Shown: in pieces, positions 9,878 through 20,211 of the stretch
Numbering within the stretch: the stretch's first letter is position 1
Layout of the letters: each line of letters begins with the position of its first letter
NCBI GenBank assembly: GCA_027296055.1
Contig: JAPUJT010000049.1
Span: 113,244 to 177,243 of the forward strand
Source: Planctomycetota bacterium
Lineage (GTDB): Bacteria; Planctomycetota; JAPUJT01
DNA: 64,000 nucleotides
Reading direction: 5' to 3'
Translations under genes and position numbers: made by a program
The notes under the pieces: generated by a model
What the model was told of the DNA's origin: nothing
The model's input: the letters and a program-made list of their open reading frames with translations, nothing else
Database searches by the model: none

Positions 9878-11067
9878 GAGTAGAAGGATTCCACGCGCCG
9901 CCGAGCCTTCTCTCCCAGGCGGGCCGCCGTCTTCGGATCTCCGATGATCTCCTCGACCCGCCGGGCCATCGCGATCGGGTCTCCAGGTTCGACGAGATGG
10001 CCCGTGACCCGGTCCTCCACCACTCCCGGGATTCCGCCGACCCGGGTCGCCACGACGGGCCTCGCCGTCGCCATCGCCTCGAGGAGCACCAGGGGGAGAC
10101 CTTCGAACAGGGAGGGGATCAGGACGGCGTCGGCCGCATCGTAGAAGGGCGGAAGGTCGCGATTCCGGACGTGTCCGGCCAGGACGATCCGATCCTCCAC
10201 GCCCAGGCGTTGGGAGAATTCGAGGAGAGGTTTTTCATAACCTCGACCGCTCCCTACCACGAGGAGGCGGACGTCGCTCCGGGTCCGGCGGATCTCACGG
10301 AGAGCCACCAGGAGATCGTGCAATCCCTTGCGCATGCGGAAGGCGCCGACGAAGAGGAGGATCGGAGATCCGTTCAGCCCCAACCTCTCTCGCACGGCTT
10401 TCCCTCCTCCTGGCCGGAACCGATTCGAATCGACACCATTGGGAATCCACCTGAATCCAGCCGGTGGATCTCCTCCCATCCTTTCGCATTCCCGGAGACC
10501 GGACCTGCTGACCGCCGTGATCCCATCGGAGAGCCTCACGGCGATCCGATCGGCCAGGACATGGAGGGGACCTGTGAAGTACTTGTAGATGTACTCTCTC
10601 AAGACGGGCCGGACGCGAATTCCATCCGGAAGAATCCGTCCGCGGACCTGCCGGGCCTCCTCTCTGCTGGAGGCATGAAACGTCGTGATCAGCCGGGGGC
10701 GCCGGTTCCCGAGGGCCGCTCGCGCGAGATAGATGCCGGGCGCGCTCGCTTGATGGATGTGCAGGAGATCCAGGGTCCTGAACCGCAAAGGGAGGAGCAA
10801 GGATGCCCCGCCGAAGAGGGCCGGGCTGGCGCCGAGGCGGACGATCCCCTCCTCCCGATCCGCTGCCGTCCCCGAGGTATAGACGGTGACTTCGTGGCCC
10901 TTTCGCCGGTAGGCGTCTCTCAGGGAGGCGACGACCTCCCCGACCCCACCGATCCGGTCCGGAGGATAAGTGTCGGTCACCAGACCGATTCGCCACCGGG
11001 CTTCAGGACTTCCGGATGATCGCGTAGAGCGTGTAGCCCTTGTTATTTCTGTGTGATCCCCTGGCAT
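9814..11067 (-). CDS. Glycosyltransferase family 4
   Basis: IGLVTDTYPPDRIGGVGEVVASL; PSLFEGLPLVLLEAMATARPVVATRVGGIPGVVED. Start chosen at ATG 11067; the 11196 start in the ORF track is probably too long. Confidence 0.85.
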   Translation of the reverse strand: MPGDHTEITRATRSTRSSGSPEARWRIGLVTDTYPPDRIGGVGEVVASLRDAYRRKGHEVTVYTSGTAADREEGIVRLGASPALFGGASLLLPLRFRTLDLLHIHQASAPGIYLARAALGNRRPRLITTFHASSREEARQVRGRILPDGIRVRPVLREYIYKYFTGPLHVLADRIAVRLSDGITAVSRSGLRECERMGGDPPAGFRWIPNGVDSNRFRPGGGKAVRERLGLNGSPILLFVGAFRMRKGLHDLLVALREIRRTRSDVRLLVVGSGRGYEKPLLEFSQRLGVEDRIVLAGHVRNRDLPPFYDAADAVLIPSLFEGLPLVLLEAMATARPVVATRVGGIPGVVEDRVTGHLVEPGDPIAMARRVEEIIGDPKTAARLGEKARRRVESFYSWESVADKYLAILEDLATRRR

Positions 11068-11695
11068 CCCTCTCCGCCACCCGATGGGCCCACCGCCGGC
11101 CGATCGACGGGACGACCCGCCACGCCAGCCGGAGGAAGAAGTACCCTCGAAGAAACGCCAGGCCTCTCCAGTGGAGGAAGCGGACGTCCGACACACGGCC
11201 TGACGGGATCATGCGCCGGATCTCGTCCTCTCCGATTCCCCGGAAGCCGGCATCATGCCCCCACCGCACGTGGAGCCATCCCGTCAGGAACGCGGGGAAC
11301 ACCCGCATGCCGAGATGCGGAACGGAGATCAAGAGCGTCCCGCCGGGGCGGAGGACCCGCAGCGCCGACGCGATCAACTCCTCCCTCCTCCGGACGTGCT
11401 CGATCACCTCGAGGGCGAAGACCCAGTCAAACGAATTCGAGCGGAAGGGGAGGCGGGTTCCGTCCCCCCGAACATAATGGATGGGATACCGTCGCTGGGG
11501 CTGGATGTCCACACCCACCCGGAGTCCCCCGCCGGATCGGTAGGCGACGACGCCGTCATGGCAGCCGACATCCAGCACGCTTGCCCGCGGGGGAGGCGCG
11601 AGCCCGAGACGCCCCAGAGTCTCGGTCCGGTAGAACGAGCCTAGCCTCACCTGGATTCGTTCCTGGACAGGGCGAGGCGGTAGGCGGCATCCCAC
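11003..11695 (-). CDS. Class I SAM-dependent methyltransferase
   Basis: SVLDVGCHDGVVAYRSGGGLRVGVD; FDWVFALEVIEHV; LRVLRPGGTLLISVP. Confidence 0.85.
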   Translation of the reverse strand: MGCRLPPRPVQERIQVRLGSFYRTETLGRLGLAPPPRASVLDVGCHDGVVAYRSGGGLRVGVDIQPQRRYPIHYVRGDGTRLPFRSNSFDWVFALEVIEHVRRREELIASALRVLRPGGTLLISVPHLGMRVFPAFLTGWLHVRWGHDAGFRGIGEDEIRRMIPSGRVSDVRFLHWRGLAFLRGYFFLRLAWRVVPSIGRRWAHRVAERDARGSHRNNKGYTLYAIIRKS

Positions 11696-12837
11696 TCCCG
11701 GCCGACCCGCGAGATAGGAAATCGGTCGAGGGCCCCCTGGCGAGCGGCCGCCCCCATCCGGTCCAGCAGTTGACCGGATCGGGCCATCCGGCGAATAGAA
11801 TCGCGAAGGGTCTCCACGTCGCGTGGCGGGTAGAGGAATCCGTTCAGGCCATCCTCGATCGCCTCGTCGCTGCCGACACCGCGACAGGCGATGACCGGCA
11901 GTCCGCTGGACAGGGCCTCGAGATTCCCCACGGAGAGCCCCTCCTGGATGCTGGGGTTGATCATGAAATCCACCGACCGCAGGAACTCGGGCATCTCACG
12001 GTGGGGGACCGCGCCAAGGAGATGGACCTGTCTTCGTAACCCTAGCGAGCGGACCTCCTGCTCGATCCTTTGCCGCTCGGGACCGTCCCCGGCGATTCGC
12101 AGGGAGAGCTTGTCTCGCTCGGACGCGGGGATCCCGGAGAGGGCCCGGACCACGTCCCTGACCCGCTTTTCCGGGAGGAGCCTGCGCGCCACCCCGATGA
12201 TCCTCTCGCCGTTCCGATCCCGACGGCCCGGGAAAAAGGCCTTCGTGTCGACGCCGTTGCGTACGACGTCGATCTCCTCCATCGGCAGGCCGTAGCTCCC
12301 CGCCTTCTGTCGAAGGTATTCGCTTACCACGAGAGAGACATCGCTCCGTCTGTGCACGAACGAAAGGGCCCTTCGAACGATAGGTCGATCGGGCAGATGG
12401 AGATCCGCGCCATGACCGAGGGTCACGAGGGGAATCCGAACGAACGGCCTGGCGAGAGCCGCCGCCAGTCCGCCGGGGATGAACCAGTGGGCGTGAATCA
12501 GGTCGGCTCTCTCCCTGTGGGCAAACAGGGTGAGGTAGTAGATGCTTGCCAGGAGAAAGCCAGGAAGCTGCAGGCGGGCCAGGCGACTCTTCCGGATGGA
12601 CGGAAGCAATCCTTGCTCGCAATGGAGCATAGGGGCCGTTCCGGGGGAGTACGGGTACGCGACCACCCGGATCCCCTCCTCCTCGCGACGCACTTTCAGG
12701 CCCCGGGACAGGGAGGGCACGAGGACCGTCACGTCGTTGCCCCGATCCCTCACCGCGCGGATGTGATCCCGGAGATAGGCTCCCCACGCGGGATCACCGG
12801 GCGCCGGATAGGAAGAGGTGAGCATCAATATCCGCAT
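11647..12837 (-). CDS. Glycosyltransferase family 4
   Basis: MRILMLTSSYPAPGDPAWGAYLRDHIRAV; FMINPSIQEGLSVGNLEALSSGLPVIACRGVGSDEAI. Confidence 0.9.
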   Translation of the reverse strand: MRILMLTSSYPAPGDPAWGAYLRDHIRAVRDRGNDVTVLVPSLSRGLKVRREEEGIRVVAYPYSPGTAPMLHCEQGLLPSIRKSRLARLQLPGFLLASIYYLTLFAHRERADLIHAHWFIPGGLAAALARPFVRIPLVTLGHGADLHLPDRPIVRRALSFVHRRSDVSLVVSEYLRQKAGSYGLPMEEIDVVRNGVDTKAFFPGRRDRNGERIIGVARRLLPEKRVRDVVRALSGIPASERDKLSLRIAGDGPERQRIEQEVRSLGLRRQVHLLGAVPHREMPEFLRSVDFMINPSIQEGLSVGNLEALSSGLPVIACRGVGSDEAIEDGLNGFLYPPRDVETLRDSIRRMARSGQLLDRMGAAARQGALDRFPISRVGREWDAAYRLALSRNESR

Positions 12838-12846
12838 GGATTCTCG

Positions 12847-15800
12847 CTAACCGGTTGCACGGGCCGACGGGCGGGCGAGGTCGGGCATGCTGAGCCAGGC
12901 CTCGCGGAAGATACGCGCGTAGTCGCGCACGGAGTCCTCGAAACTTTCGTGGATCTGGAGCACCTCCAGGCTGTGGGCGGCCATCTTGCGGCGGAGGGCG
13001 GAGTCTTCGACGAGCCTCCCGAGCTTCGCCGCGAGCGTCTTCGAATCCCCCGCCTTGTAGAAGAAGGCGTTCCCTCCATCCTGGACCTGCTCGCGAATTC
13101 CGAAAGCGGGGGTCGTCACGATCGGCAATCCGCACGCCATCGCCTCCTGGATCACCCGAGGGAAGCACTCGATACGAGAGGTGCAGACGAAGACGTCCGC
13201 GGCGGAATAGTAGACTCCGACGTCCGGGGTCTCGGCGATGATCTGTACCCGAGCGGATCGCGCCTTGCCGAGAGACCGCCTCGCGTCCTCCAGGGCCCGG
13301 CTGTATTCCCCGGGTCTGTCTCCCACGATGAAGCACCGTACCCGGCTCGATTTCCTTCGATCCAGGTAGGCCATCGCCCGGACCAGATCGATCTGGCCCT
13401 TCCGCTCACAAACAGTCCCCACGAGGAGGAGGACGATCTCATTGTCCTTGATCCCCAGTCGCTTCCGCGCGGCGTCGCGGGGCCAGCGGGCCATCTGACC
13501 CGAGAGCCTCCCGGGATCGAGGCCGTTGTGAACCGCGCCGAAATTGTGCCGTAGCATCAGCGGCTTGTAGAGGCAGCGAGTCGCGTCGGAACCGAAGACG
13601 ACCCGGTACGGGTAGGCGAAGCAACCTCTTACGCGTTCCGCGACATCGGCGCCGAGGTCCTTCAGTCTCAGGTGCCACGGCTCGCTCTCGTGAATCGACC
13701 AGACGGATGGAATGCCCGCCCTGCGAGCGGCCTCGACTTCCAGATAGCTCAGGATCGTGTTGGCATGGACCGCCTCGACGCGCCACTCCTTCAGGCGTCC
13801 GACCAATCTCCCGAGCGCGCGCCGGTAGGTCTCCGTGTCGGTGTCAGTCTGCATCGGATAGGGCGTGATGTGGACCCGGATCCCCTTCTTCTCGTAGGAG
13901 CGACGCAAAGGCCCATCCTTCGGGCTGCAGACTATCGGGTCGATCACCCCTCGCTCCTTCAGCGCGACGATGAGCTCGAACTGGATGAGGGGGGCGCCTT
14001 CCCAGTCCAGCCGGTGGCTGCAGGCGAGGAGCTTCAGCGGACCCAGATCGCCGGGGGCGATGGTCCTCGCCTCGATCTCGAATCGGTACTCATCCAGCGA
14101 GAGGTTCGGATTGTAGTACGGATCTACCCGGTGGCCGTGGCGGGTCCGATAGGCCGAGATCTCGGAGAGGCGGTCGGTGAAGCCCCGGGAGAGCCCCTCG
14201 TGATGGATCAGCTCGGCCGTCGGGACATAGACAGTCCTCAATCCCTCGTCATGGAGGCGGAGGCAGTAGTCCACGTCGTTGAAGGCGACGGCGAACGTCT
14301 CCCCATCGAATCCTCCCATCCGGAGGTAGAGCTCTCGTGGCGTGAGCATGCACGCGCCCGTCACCGCAAGATAGTTCCGGGAGATGCGCGCCTGGCACAT
14401 ATAGCCGGGCGCCGAGCCCTGCAAGAGCTGGAAGGCGTGTCCCACGCCTCCGGGGCTGAACCCGTGGACGACCCCCGCGTGCTGGACCCGGCCATCCGGA
14501 TAGATGAGCCTGGCGCCGACGGCGCCTACTCCTTCCATATTCAAGTAACCGACCATCTGGCTGAGCCATTCGGGGCTTCTTACCTCCGTGTCGTTGTTGA
14601 GCAAGAGCACGTAGTCGGCGTTCACCTTGCGGACCGCCTCGTTATTGATCGCCGCGAAGCTCCACTTGCCGTCCCGGTCGGGAATCCTGAAGACCTTGTG
14701 TGGAAGGTTCCGGAGATAGTCGAGCGTCTCAGGTTCATCGCTCTCATTGTCGATGACGAAGATCTCGTAATTTCGGTAGGCGGTCATCCGGATCGACTGG
14801 ATGCACTTGCGGAGGACTTCTACCTGATTGCGAGTCGGAATCAAGATGGCGACGCTGGGGCCCTCGTCGGGAAATTGCAACCGGTAAACACCCAGCCAGC
14901 GGTTCCTCGCCCAGTCGGGATGAATCGCCTTCGCCGAGATGCCTCTCCGCTGGAGGGCCTCCTGCAGCGCCGCCCGACCGGCCTGGATCCCGAACGGCTT
15001 CGCGCTGCCCGTCGCCGCCACGGAATCGGGAGCTGCCCGCCAGTGGTACAAGATGGCCGGAATGTGTCCCACATGCCGGGCCTGCTCGGTGGCGCGAAGC
15101 GCCAGGTCATAGTCCTGCGCCCCGTCGAACTCGGATCTCGCCCCGCCGATCTTCTCGAACAGAGCCCGCCGTATCACCAGGAGATGGGTCAGATACATGC
15201 AGGAGAGCAGATGCTCCGGTGACCAGTCGGGCTTGAACTGTGGATCGTATCGCCGACCGTCCATATCCACCTTGTCGTCGTCGGAATAGACCAGATCGGC
15301 CTCGGGATGTTCGCTGCAGTAAAGGACCACGCGCGCCAGCGCATCGACGGTCAGCTCGTCGTCGTGATCGAGAAAGACAAGGAGCTCTCCGCGTGCCAGC
15401 CTGGCCGCGGAGTTGGTGGCGGCGCTGATGTGCCCGTTTTTGGTCCGCTCCACGATCCGGATCCGGGAGTCCTTCGCTGCCCATCGATGCAGCGTGCTCA
15501 GTACCTTCGGATCGGTACTGGCATCGTCGGCCACGCAGAGTTCCCAGTGCGGATAGATCTGACGGACGACGCTGCGTATCGCGCGATCCAACATGCCGGT
15601 GGGCGTGTTGTAGACGGGCATCAGGACGCTCACGAGTGGGGGATCGGTGACGCGAGCGAGATCTTCGCGAAGCAGCCTCTCTCTCCGATCGGTCCAGGCG
15701 TTGACGGTGATCCACGCGTCATACGGATCCAGCCGTCGTCCGTCGCTGTCGATGGAAACGATTTCCCCCGACCAGGGCTTGCGGGTGCGCGGGGGAGACG

Positions 15801-18800
15801 CCAGGGTGAAGCTCTCCGTCTCGAGATCGAGGTTGGGATTGTAAGCGGGATCGTCGACGAGGAGGTCCCGCCACCGAACTTTCATGAAGTCGATGGATGC
15901 CTGCAGGCGGGATCGCCGCTCCGTCCCGAGGTCGTCCAGCCAGGGGTGACGGACCACTTCCGCATGAGGCGTCCAGACCACCCTTCGATTCTTCTCCCCG
16001 ATGCGCAAGCAGAGATCGATGTCACCCAGGCGCTCGGGGAACCGGGTCTCATCCAATCCCCCGACCGACTCGAAGACTTCCCGGCGAAGTACAAGACACA
16101 TCCCGGAGACGGCGGAGAAGTCTTGCACGAGAGTCGCCTGCCCCTGCGGGCCGGCGAAGTCTCCTGGCTGACCCTCACAGGCGTTGCCGGCGACACCATG
16201 GGGCCCCATCCCGAGGATGACACCCGCATGCCAGATCGATCCATCCGCGTTGTAGATCTTGGCCCCCACGGCTCCAATCTCCGGGCGGAGCGCGTGGATC
16301 ACCATCTCGTGCAGCCAGTCGGGGCTCTTGATTTCGATCCCGCTCCCTACGAAACCTATCAGCTCGCCCCGGGATTTTCCCACGGCATGATTTCGCATCG
16401 CCGAGCGATTGAATTCTTTATCGGATTCTTTTTCGTATCGGATGACGGTGAGACTCTCTTGCCGGGAAAACTCCTCCAGCACCCTTTCCGTGGGGGAGTC
16501 GATTGTCCCACGGCTCACCAGGATCAGATCGTAGCTCGGGTAGCGGGTCTTCTGCAGAATCGTCTCCACGCTCCGCCGCAGTTGCTCGTCTGAACCCTCG
16601 GCAATCATGACGAGGGACACTCGAGGCGGTGGCTCTGGCAAGGAAAGCCGCGAAGAGTCATCAAGGATCTGTCCGGGGCCGGTCCTGGCCGCGATCCCCT
16701 CGCCATTGCGACTGTCTTCCAGGTTCCTCGGAGTCGATGCGCCCCCCGCTGCGCCAGATTGCGCGTGGTACAGGATATGGGGGATGTGTCTGATCCTCGA
16801 TGAGGGGAGTCCCCGAGAGATCTGAAGGGCGGAGGCCTCCACACCGGAGTTCTCGGCGAGATCGGCTCGATAGACCATCAGGTGATCGACATAGCTGTGG
16901 GAGCGGAGGAGATCCGGATTCCAGTCGGGCTTGAAGTACGGATCGTCTCGCCGTCCCCTGGAGTCGATCCGATCCTCGTCCGAATAGATCAGCCCGGCAT
17001 CGGGATGGGAGCCGATTTCCACCGCGACCATGTAGAGGGCGTGCTCGGCCAGGACGTCACCCGCCTCGACTCGTGCCACGAATTCGCCTTCCGGACGGGC
17101 GGTAACTCTCACGCGCCCGTCCTCGCGGTGGTGCTCCTCCACGACAGCGCGCACACGTGCGGAGGCGCCGGTCACGCACAGCTCCCAGTTGGGGTAGAGC
17201 TGTCTGGAGACGGACTCCAGCGTGCGACGGCACTCCCGCCGCGTCGCTCCGGCGGCCGGCAGCAAGACCGAGATCAGGGGCTTGGGCGCCAGCCGCTTGA
17301 TGTGCTCCCGGATCCTCATCCGATCCGCGTTGCTCAGCTCGTCGTGAGCTTCCATCCAGCGATCGTAGTCCGATAGGCGACTGCGGCGGCTCGTCTTCGC
17401 CTCCCGAAGCATCCAGTGCTTGAAAGTCGAGAAACCATCCCGCCGGGCGACACGGAGGCCTCTGAATGCCAGCCGCATGATTTTCAGCGGGTGAAATCGC
17501 AATCCGGTTGCTGTCTCCCAGGCGAGGAGAAAGGCAAGCGGGATCTGCCCGAGCTCACGGATCTTGATCTTTCCGAGCCGGAAGCGGCCGGGGCAGTCCA
17601 TCGGGTCCAGTCGGAGGCGGTGGACCTGATCCGGGAGGTGCACGAACAGCTTCGATCTTCCCGTCCGGAGAGGGGGGAGGATGGGTCGATCAACCTCGGA
17701 GAGCCCGTGGCCGCTGTCGATGTATAGCGTAGGCTCCAGTCGCCCTTCGTCGCATTCCGCACCGTACGAGATCGTCACCCACCCGGAAGGCAGGCGACCA
17801 CGAGATGAGTGCAAGTCGAACTGTGGGTCGCCGCCCGTGCTCCGGAACTGTTTCCCTTCCCGGACGAGCTGGCTTACTGGTTCAGGATGCATCCGGTGGA
17901 GTCGCGAGCGGAAGAGCCAGGAGATACGAGTCTTCAGGATGCTCATCCAGCCGGGGAAGAAGGTGCGCCGGCGTGAACGCAACGATCCGAGCAGCTCCGA
18001 GGTGATGCCGGCGACCTGCTCCAGTCGCTGGGAGACGTTTTCCAGGTCCGCCCTCAATTCCTCGAGGGCCGCCTCCTGCTTCTGCGACATCTCCCTGATG
18101 TCGGCCGACAGCGCCGCCCTCTCCTGGGCCTCACCCAGCTCCTCGAGCGTCTCTCGCTGGAGCCGCATCTCATCAAGGAGATCCCGAGAGTCCTTCTGCT
18201 TGGCGAGGACCTCCTTCATCGGTTTCCCGCTGGCGATCTCATCGCCGATCGATTCGACGCGCCCCAGGATCTCCTCGAGCCGCGACATCGGGACCGCCTC
18301 GGGTGTCCGGTCCATGTCGAAGCACTTACGAACACGCGATATGCTCCTTGCGCGTGGGGCCGCGACTACGAAGTGGCGGTAGACCGGCTCGACCCAGTCG
18401 CCGGAGTAAACCGCCGTGTTGTAGATCTCGTCCACCGTCGATCGGAGGGATTCGATCTCGGCGTTGCAGTCGCCCAGGGTTGTCCGCATCAGCCTGGCCC
18501 ACAAACGCAGGTTTCCGTGGGGCCAGATCTGCACGTGCCAGCCGGCCGACTTCAGCTTTTGAACCGTTTCTTCGAGGTCAGGAAGGACGCCAGGCGGATG
18601 CTCGACGAGCCATGGGTGGTCATTCCCACGGACATCGCGCAAGAGGGCGTTGAGTCGGGTCTGTTCCTGAACTACTTCGGGCGAATCGAAGGGGGCGCCG
18701 ATCACGATGCCGGTGCTCGATACTCGCATCATCTCATCCAGGAACGCATCGCGTTGGTCGACCGGGACATGCTGGAGGGCGTCCAGGGAGAGGGACACAT

Positions 18801-19083
18801 CGACCGCCCCTTTGAGGAACGAGACCTGGGTGGCATCACAGTTGACGAGTCGCTTCGAGTCAGCGATTGATCGAGGCGTCTCGCTGCCTACATAGACAAT
18901 GAAATCGTCCGGCAGGAATTTTTCGAGGTTCCCCAGGTTCCGATGTTCGGAGGCACCGACCTCCAGCAGCCTGAGTCCCTTCTTGCGACCCCTCCAGGCA
19001 CCAATGATGGCCGCCGCGAAGGCGTACCGTTGGTACTGGTCAAACGGCAACCGCAGAGTGGATGAGTTCGAGTTTCTCGACAT
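12847..19083 (-). CDS. Giant multi-module glycosyltransferase: SAM-methyltransferase-like + coiled coil + four GT2-type modules + GT4
   Basis: Methyltransferase-like N-terminus; GT2 modules at PLISVLLPAAG, PPRVSLVMIAEG, PLVSVLMPVYN, PSVAILIPTRN; C-terminal GT4 (VLLLVGTVCERKGQIDLVRAM...AMACGLPIVTTPAFGIREQV). Confidence 0.9.
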   Translation of the reverse strand: MSRNSNSSTLRLPFDQYQRYAFAAAIIGAWRGRKKGLRLLEVGASEHRNLGNLEKFLPDDFIVYVGSETPRSIADSKRLVNCDATQVSFLKGAVDVSLSLDALQHVPVDQRDAFLDEMMRVSSTGIVIGAPFDSPEVVQEQTRLNALLRDVRGNDHPWLVEHPPGVLPDLEETVQKLKSAGWHVQIWPHGNLRLWARLMRTTLGDCNAEIESLRSTVDEIYNTAVYSGDWVEPVYRHFVVAAPRARSISRVRKCFDMDRTPEAVPMSRLEEILGRVESIGDEIASGKPMKEVLAKQKDSRDLLDEMRLQRETLEELGEAQERAALSADIREMSQKQEAALEELRADLENVSQRLEQVAGITSELLGSLRSRRRTFFPGWMSILKTRISWLFRSRLHRMHPEPVSQLVREGKQFRSTGGDPQFDLHSSRGRLPSGWVTISYGAECDEGRLEPTLYIDSGHGLSEVDRPILPPLRTGRSKLFVHLPDQVHRLRLDPMDCPGRFRLGKIKIRELGQIPLAFLLAWETATGLRFHPLKIMRLAFRGLRVARRDGFSTFKHWMLREAKTSRRSRLSDYDRWMEAHDELSNADRMRIREHIKRLAPKPLISVLLPAAGATRRECRRTLESVSRQLYPNWELCVTGASARVRAVVEEHHREDGRVRVTARPEGEFVARVEAGDVLAEHALYMVAVEIGSHPDAGLIYSDEDRIDSRGRRDDPYFKPDWNPDLLRSHSYVDHLMVYRADLAENSGVEASALQISRGLPSSRIRHIPHILYHAQSGAAGGASTPRNLEDSRNGEGIAARTGPGQILDDSSRLSLPEPPPRVSLVMIAEGSDEQLRRSVETILQKTRYPSYDLILVSRGTIDSPTERVLEEFSRQESLTVIRYEKESDKEFNRSAMRNHAVGKSRGELIGFVGSGIEIKSPDWLHEMVIHALRPEIGAVGAKIYNADGSIWHAGVILGMGPHGVAGNACEGQPGDFAGPQGQATLVQDFSAVSGMCLVLRREVFESVGGLDETRFPERLGDIDLCLRIGEKNRRVVWTPHAEVVRHPWLDDLGTERRSRLQASIDFMKVRWRDLLVDDPAYNPNLDLETESFTLASPPRTRKPWSGEIVSIDSDGRRLDPYDAWITVNAWTDRRERLLREDLARVTDPPLVSVLMPVYNTPTGMLDRAIRSVVRQIYPHWELCVADDASTDPKVLSTLHRWAAKDSRIRIVERTKNGHISAATNSAARLARGELLVFLDHDDELTVDALARVVLYCSEHPEADLVYSDDDKVDMDGRRYDPQFKPDWSPEHLLSCMYLTHLLVIRRALFEKIGGARSEFDGAQDYDLALRATEQARHVGHIPAILYHWRAAPDSVAATGSAKPFGIQAGRAALQEALQRRGISAKAIHPDWARNRWLGVYRLQFPDEGPSVAILIPTRNQVEVLRKCIQSIRMTAYRNYEIFVIDNESDEPETLDYLRNLPHKVFRIPDRDGKWSFAAINNEAVRKVNADYVLLLNNDTEVRSPEWLSQMVGYLNMEGVGAVGARLIYPDGRVQHAGVVHGFSPGGVGHAFQLLQGSAPGYMCQARISRNYLAVTGACMLTPRELYLRMGGFDGETFAVAFNDVDYCLRLHDEGLRTVYVPTAELIHHEGLSRGFTDRLSEISAYRTRHGHRVDPYYNPNLSLDEYRFEIEARTIAPGDLGPLKLLACSHRLDWEGAPLIQFELIVALKERGVIDPIVCSPKDGPLRRSYEKKGIRVHITPYPMQTDTDTETYRRALGRLVGRLKEWRVEAVHANTILSYLEVEAARRAGIPSVWSIHESEPWHLRLKDLGADVAERVRGCFAYPYRVVFGSDATRCLYKPLMLRHNFGAVHNGLDPGRLSGQMARWPRDAARKRLGIKDNEIVLLLVGTVCERKGQIDLVRAMAYLDRRKSSRVRCFIVGDRPGEYSRALEDARRSLGKARSARVQIIAETPDVGVYYSAADVFVCTSRIECFPRVIQEAMACGLPIVTTPAFGIREQVQDGGNAFFYKAGDSKTLAAKLGRLVEDSALRRKMAAHSLEVLQIHESFEDSVRDYARIFREAWLSMPDLARPSARATG

Positions 19084-19124
19084 GAATACGCGGCAGGTTA
19101 CCCTCTCGTCCGTTCAGATTCAAC

Positions 19125-20084
19125 TCAAGCCAGTTTACAGAGCGCGGCCAGATTGCCGGCCCACATGGATCCGTCGAGATCTCTGGCATGGAGGCGAATG
19201 AACGAGACGTCCCGGCAGAGCGGATCCAGGGTCTCCTTCAGGCTGTTCAGTGTGAAAAAATTGACGTGAGTCCCTTCCAGCAGGTGCCAGGGAACGACGC
19301 CCAGATGGGCCAACATCGGAATCCCTGCCATGTCGGGCACGGTGATCAAAACCTGTTTCTCGGCTACTCGAAAGATCTCTTTCAACACCGCCTTGTAATC
19401 GCTTATGTGCTCGATCACTTCGATGGCCGAGACGCTCGCGAATGAGTTGTCCCCATATGACAGCGGGGTCGTTCCATCGTAGAGGGTTACATGGTCCTTG
19501 ATCCCGGGATCGAGGCTCTCGACGATGCGCGCTTGGTCCAACTCGATCCCGATGGCCTCCTTCCCCAGCTTTCGCAAGGTGCCGATCAAGGCACCCGACC
19601 CGCACCCGAAGTCCAGGATCGGCTCCGGTAGCGATCTTGCGATCCCCAGGACTTCGGGAGAAACCGTCGTCCCCGGGGGGCCGCTACCGTAAACTCCCTC
19701 GCGGTGATGAACGAAGTTGTCATGCAGCATGTTGTAGTAGTGTGGGAACGCGATCTGGTGGAAGGGTGCCTCGATGCCCTCGAGCCTGACGATCACAGAG
19801 TCGTCGAAGAGCAGATCGATCTCTTTCGGGACCGATTCTGTCGCGAATTCCAGAATGAAACCGCAGAGCGCATCTGCCCTTCCGAACGCTTCCACCACAT
19901 CCGGACGATGCGTCAAATACGCTGCGTGCAGGGGTAGGGGCTCTGGTGATCGGACGGCAATCCTTTCCAGAACCGCATGCAATTTGTGGAGGGACCAGCC
20001 GCAGATTCTTATGATCCCGTAGGGTTCCACGTAGATCGAATCAACGAACGATTGGTCGAACTTTTCCTTCACATCGAATCGCAT
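19125..20084 (-). CDS. Class I SAM-dependent methyltransferase
   Basis: PILDFGCGSGALIGTLRKLGKEAIGIELD; SVSAIEVIEHISDYKAVLKEIFRV. Confidence 0.85.
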   Translation of the reverse strand: MRFDVKEKFDQSFVDSIYVEPYGIIRICGWSLHKLHAVLERIAVRSPEPLPLHAAYLTHRPDVVEAFGRADALCGFILEFATESVPKEIDLLFDDSVIVRLEGIEAPFHQIAFPHYYNMLHDNFVHHREGVYGSGPPGTTVSPEVLGIARSLPEPILDFGCGSGALIGTLRKLGKEAIGIELDQARIVESLDPGIKDHVTLYDGTTPLSYGDNSFASVSAIEVIEHISDYKAVLKEIFRVAEKQVLITVPDMAGIPMLAHLGVVPWHLLEGTHVNFFTLNSLKETLDPLCRDVSFIRLHARDLDGSMWAGNLAALCKLA

Positions 20085-20211
20085 GGCTGCATCGACATCC
20101 TAGCTCGGAGAGACTGACCGTCCATTGTATTCCGGAAAGTCAACAGTTAGAATCCCCTGGAACAGTCCTCAACTGGCGAATCCCCCTGCTTAGAGACGAT
20201 CTGATCGCATC

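Noticed and set aside
13672-15222. 516-aa and neighbouring plus-strand ORFs within 12847..19083
   Set aside because: Antisense shadows of the giant glycosyltransferase, whose frame has clear GT motifs.
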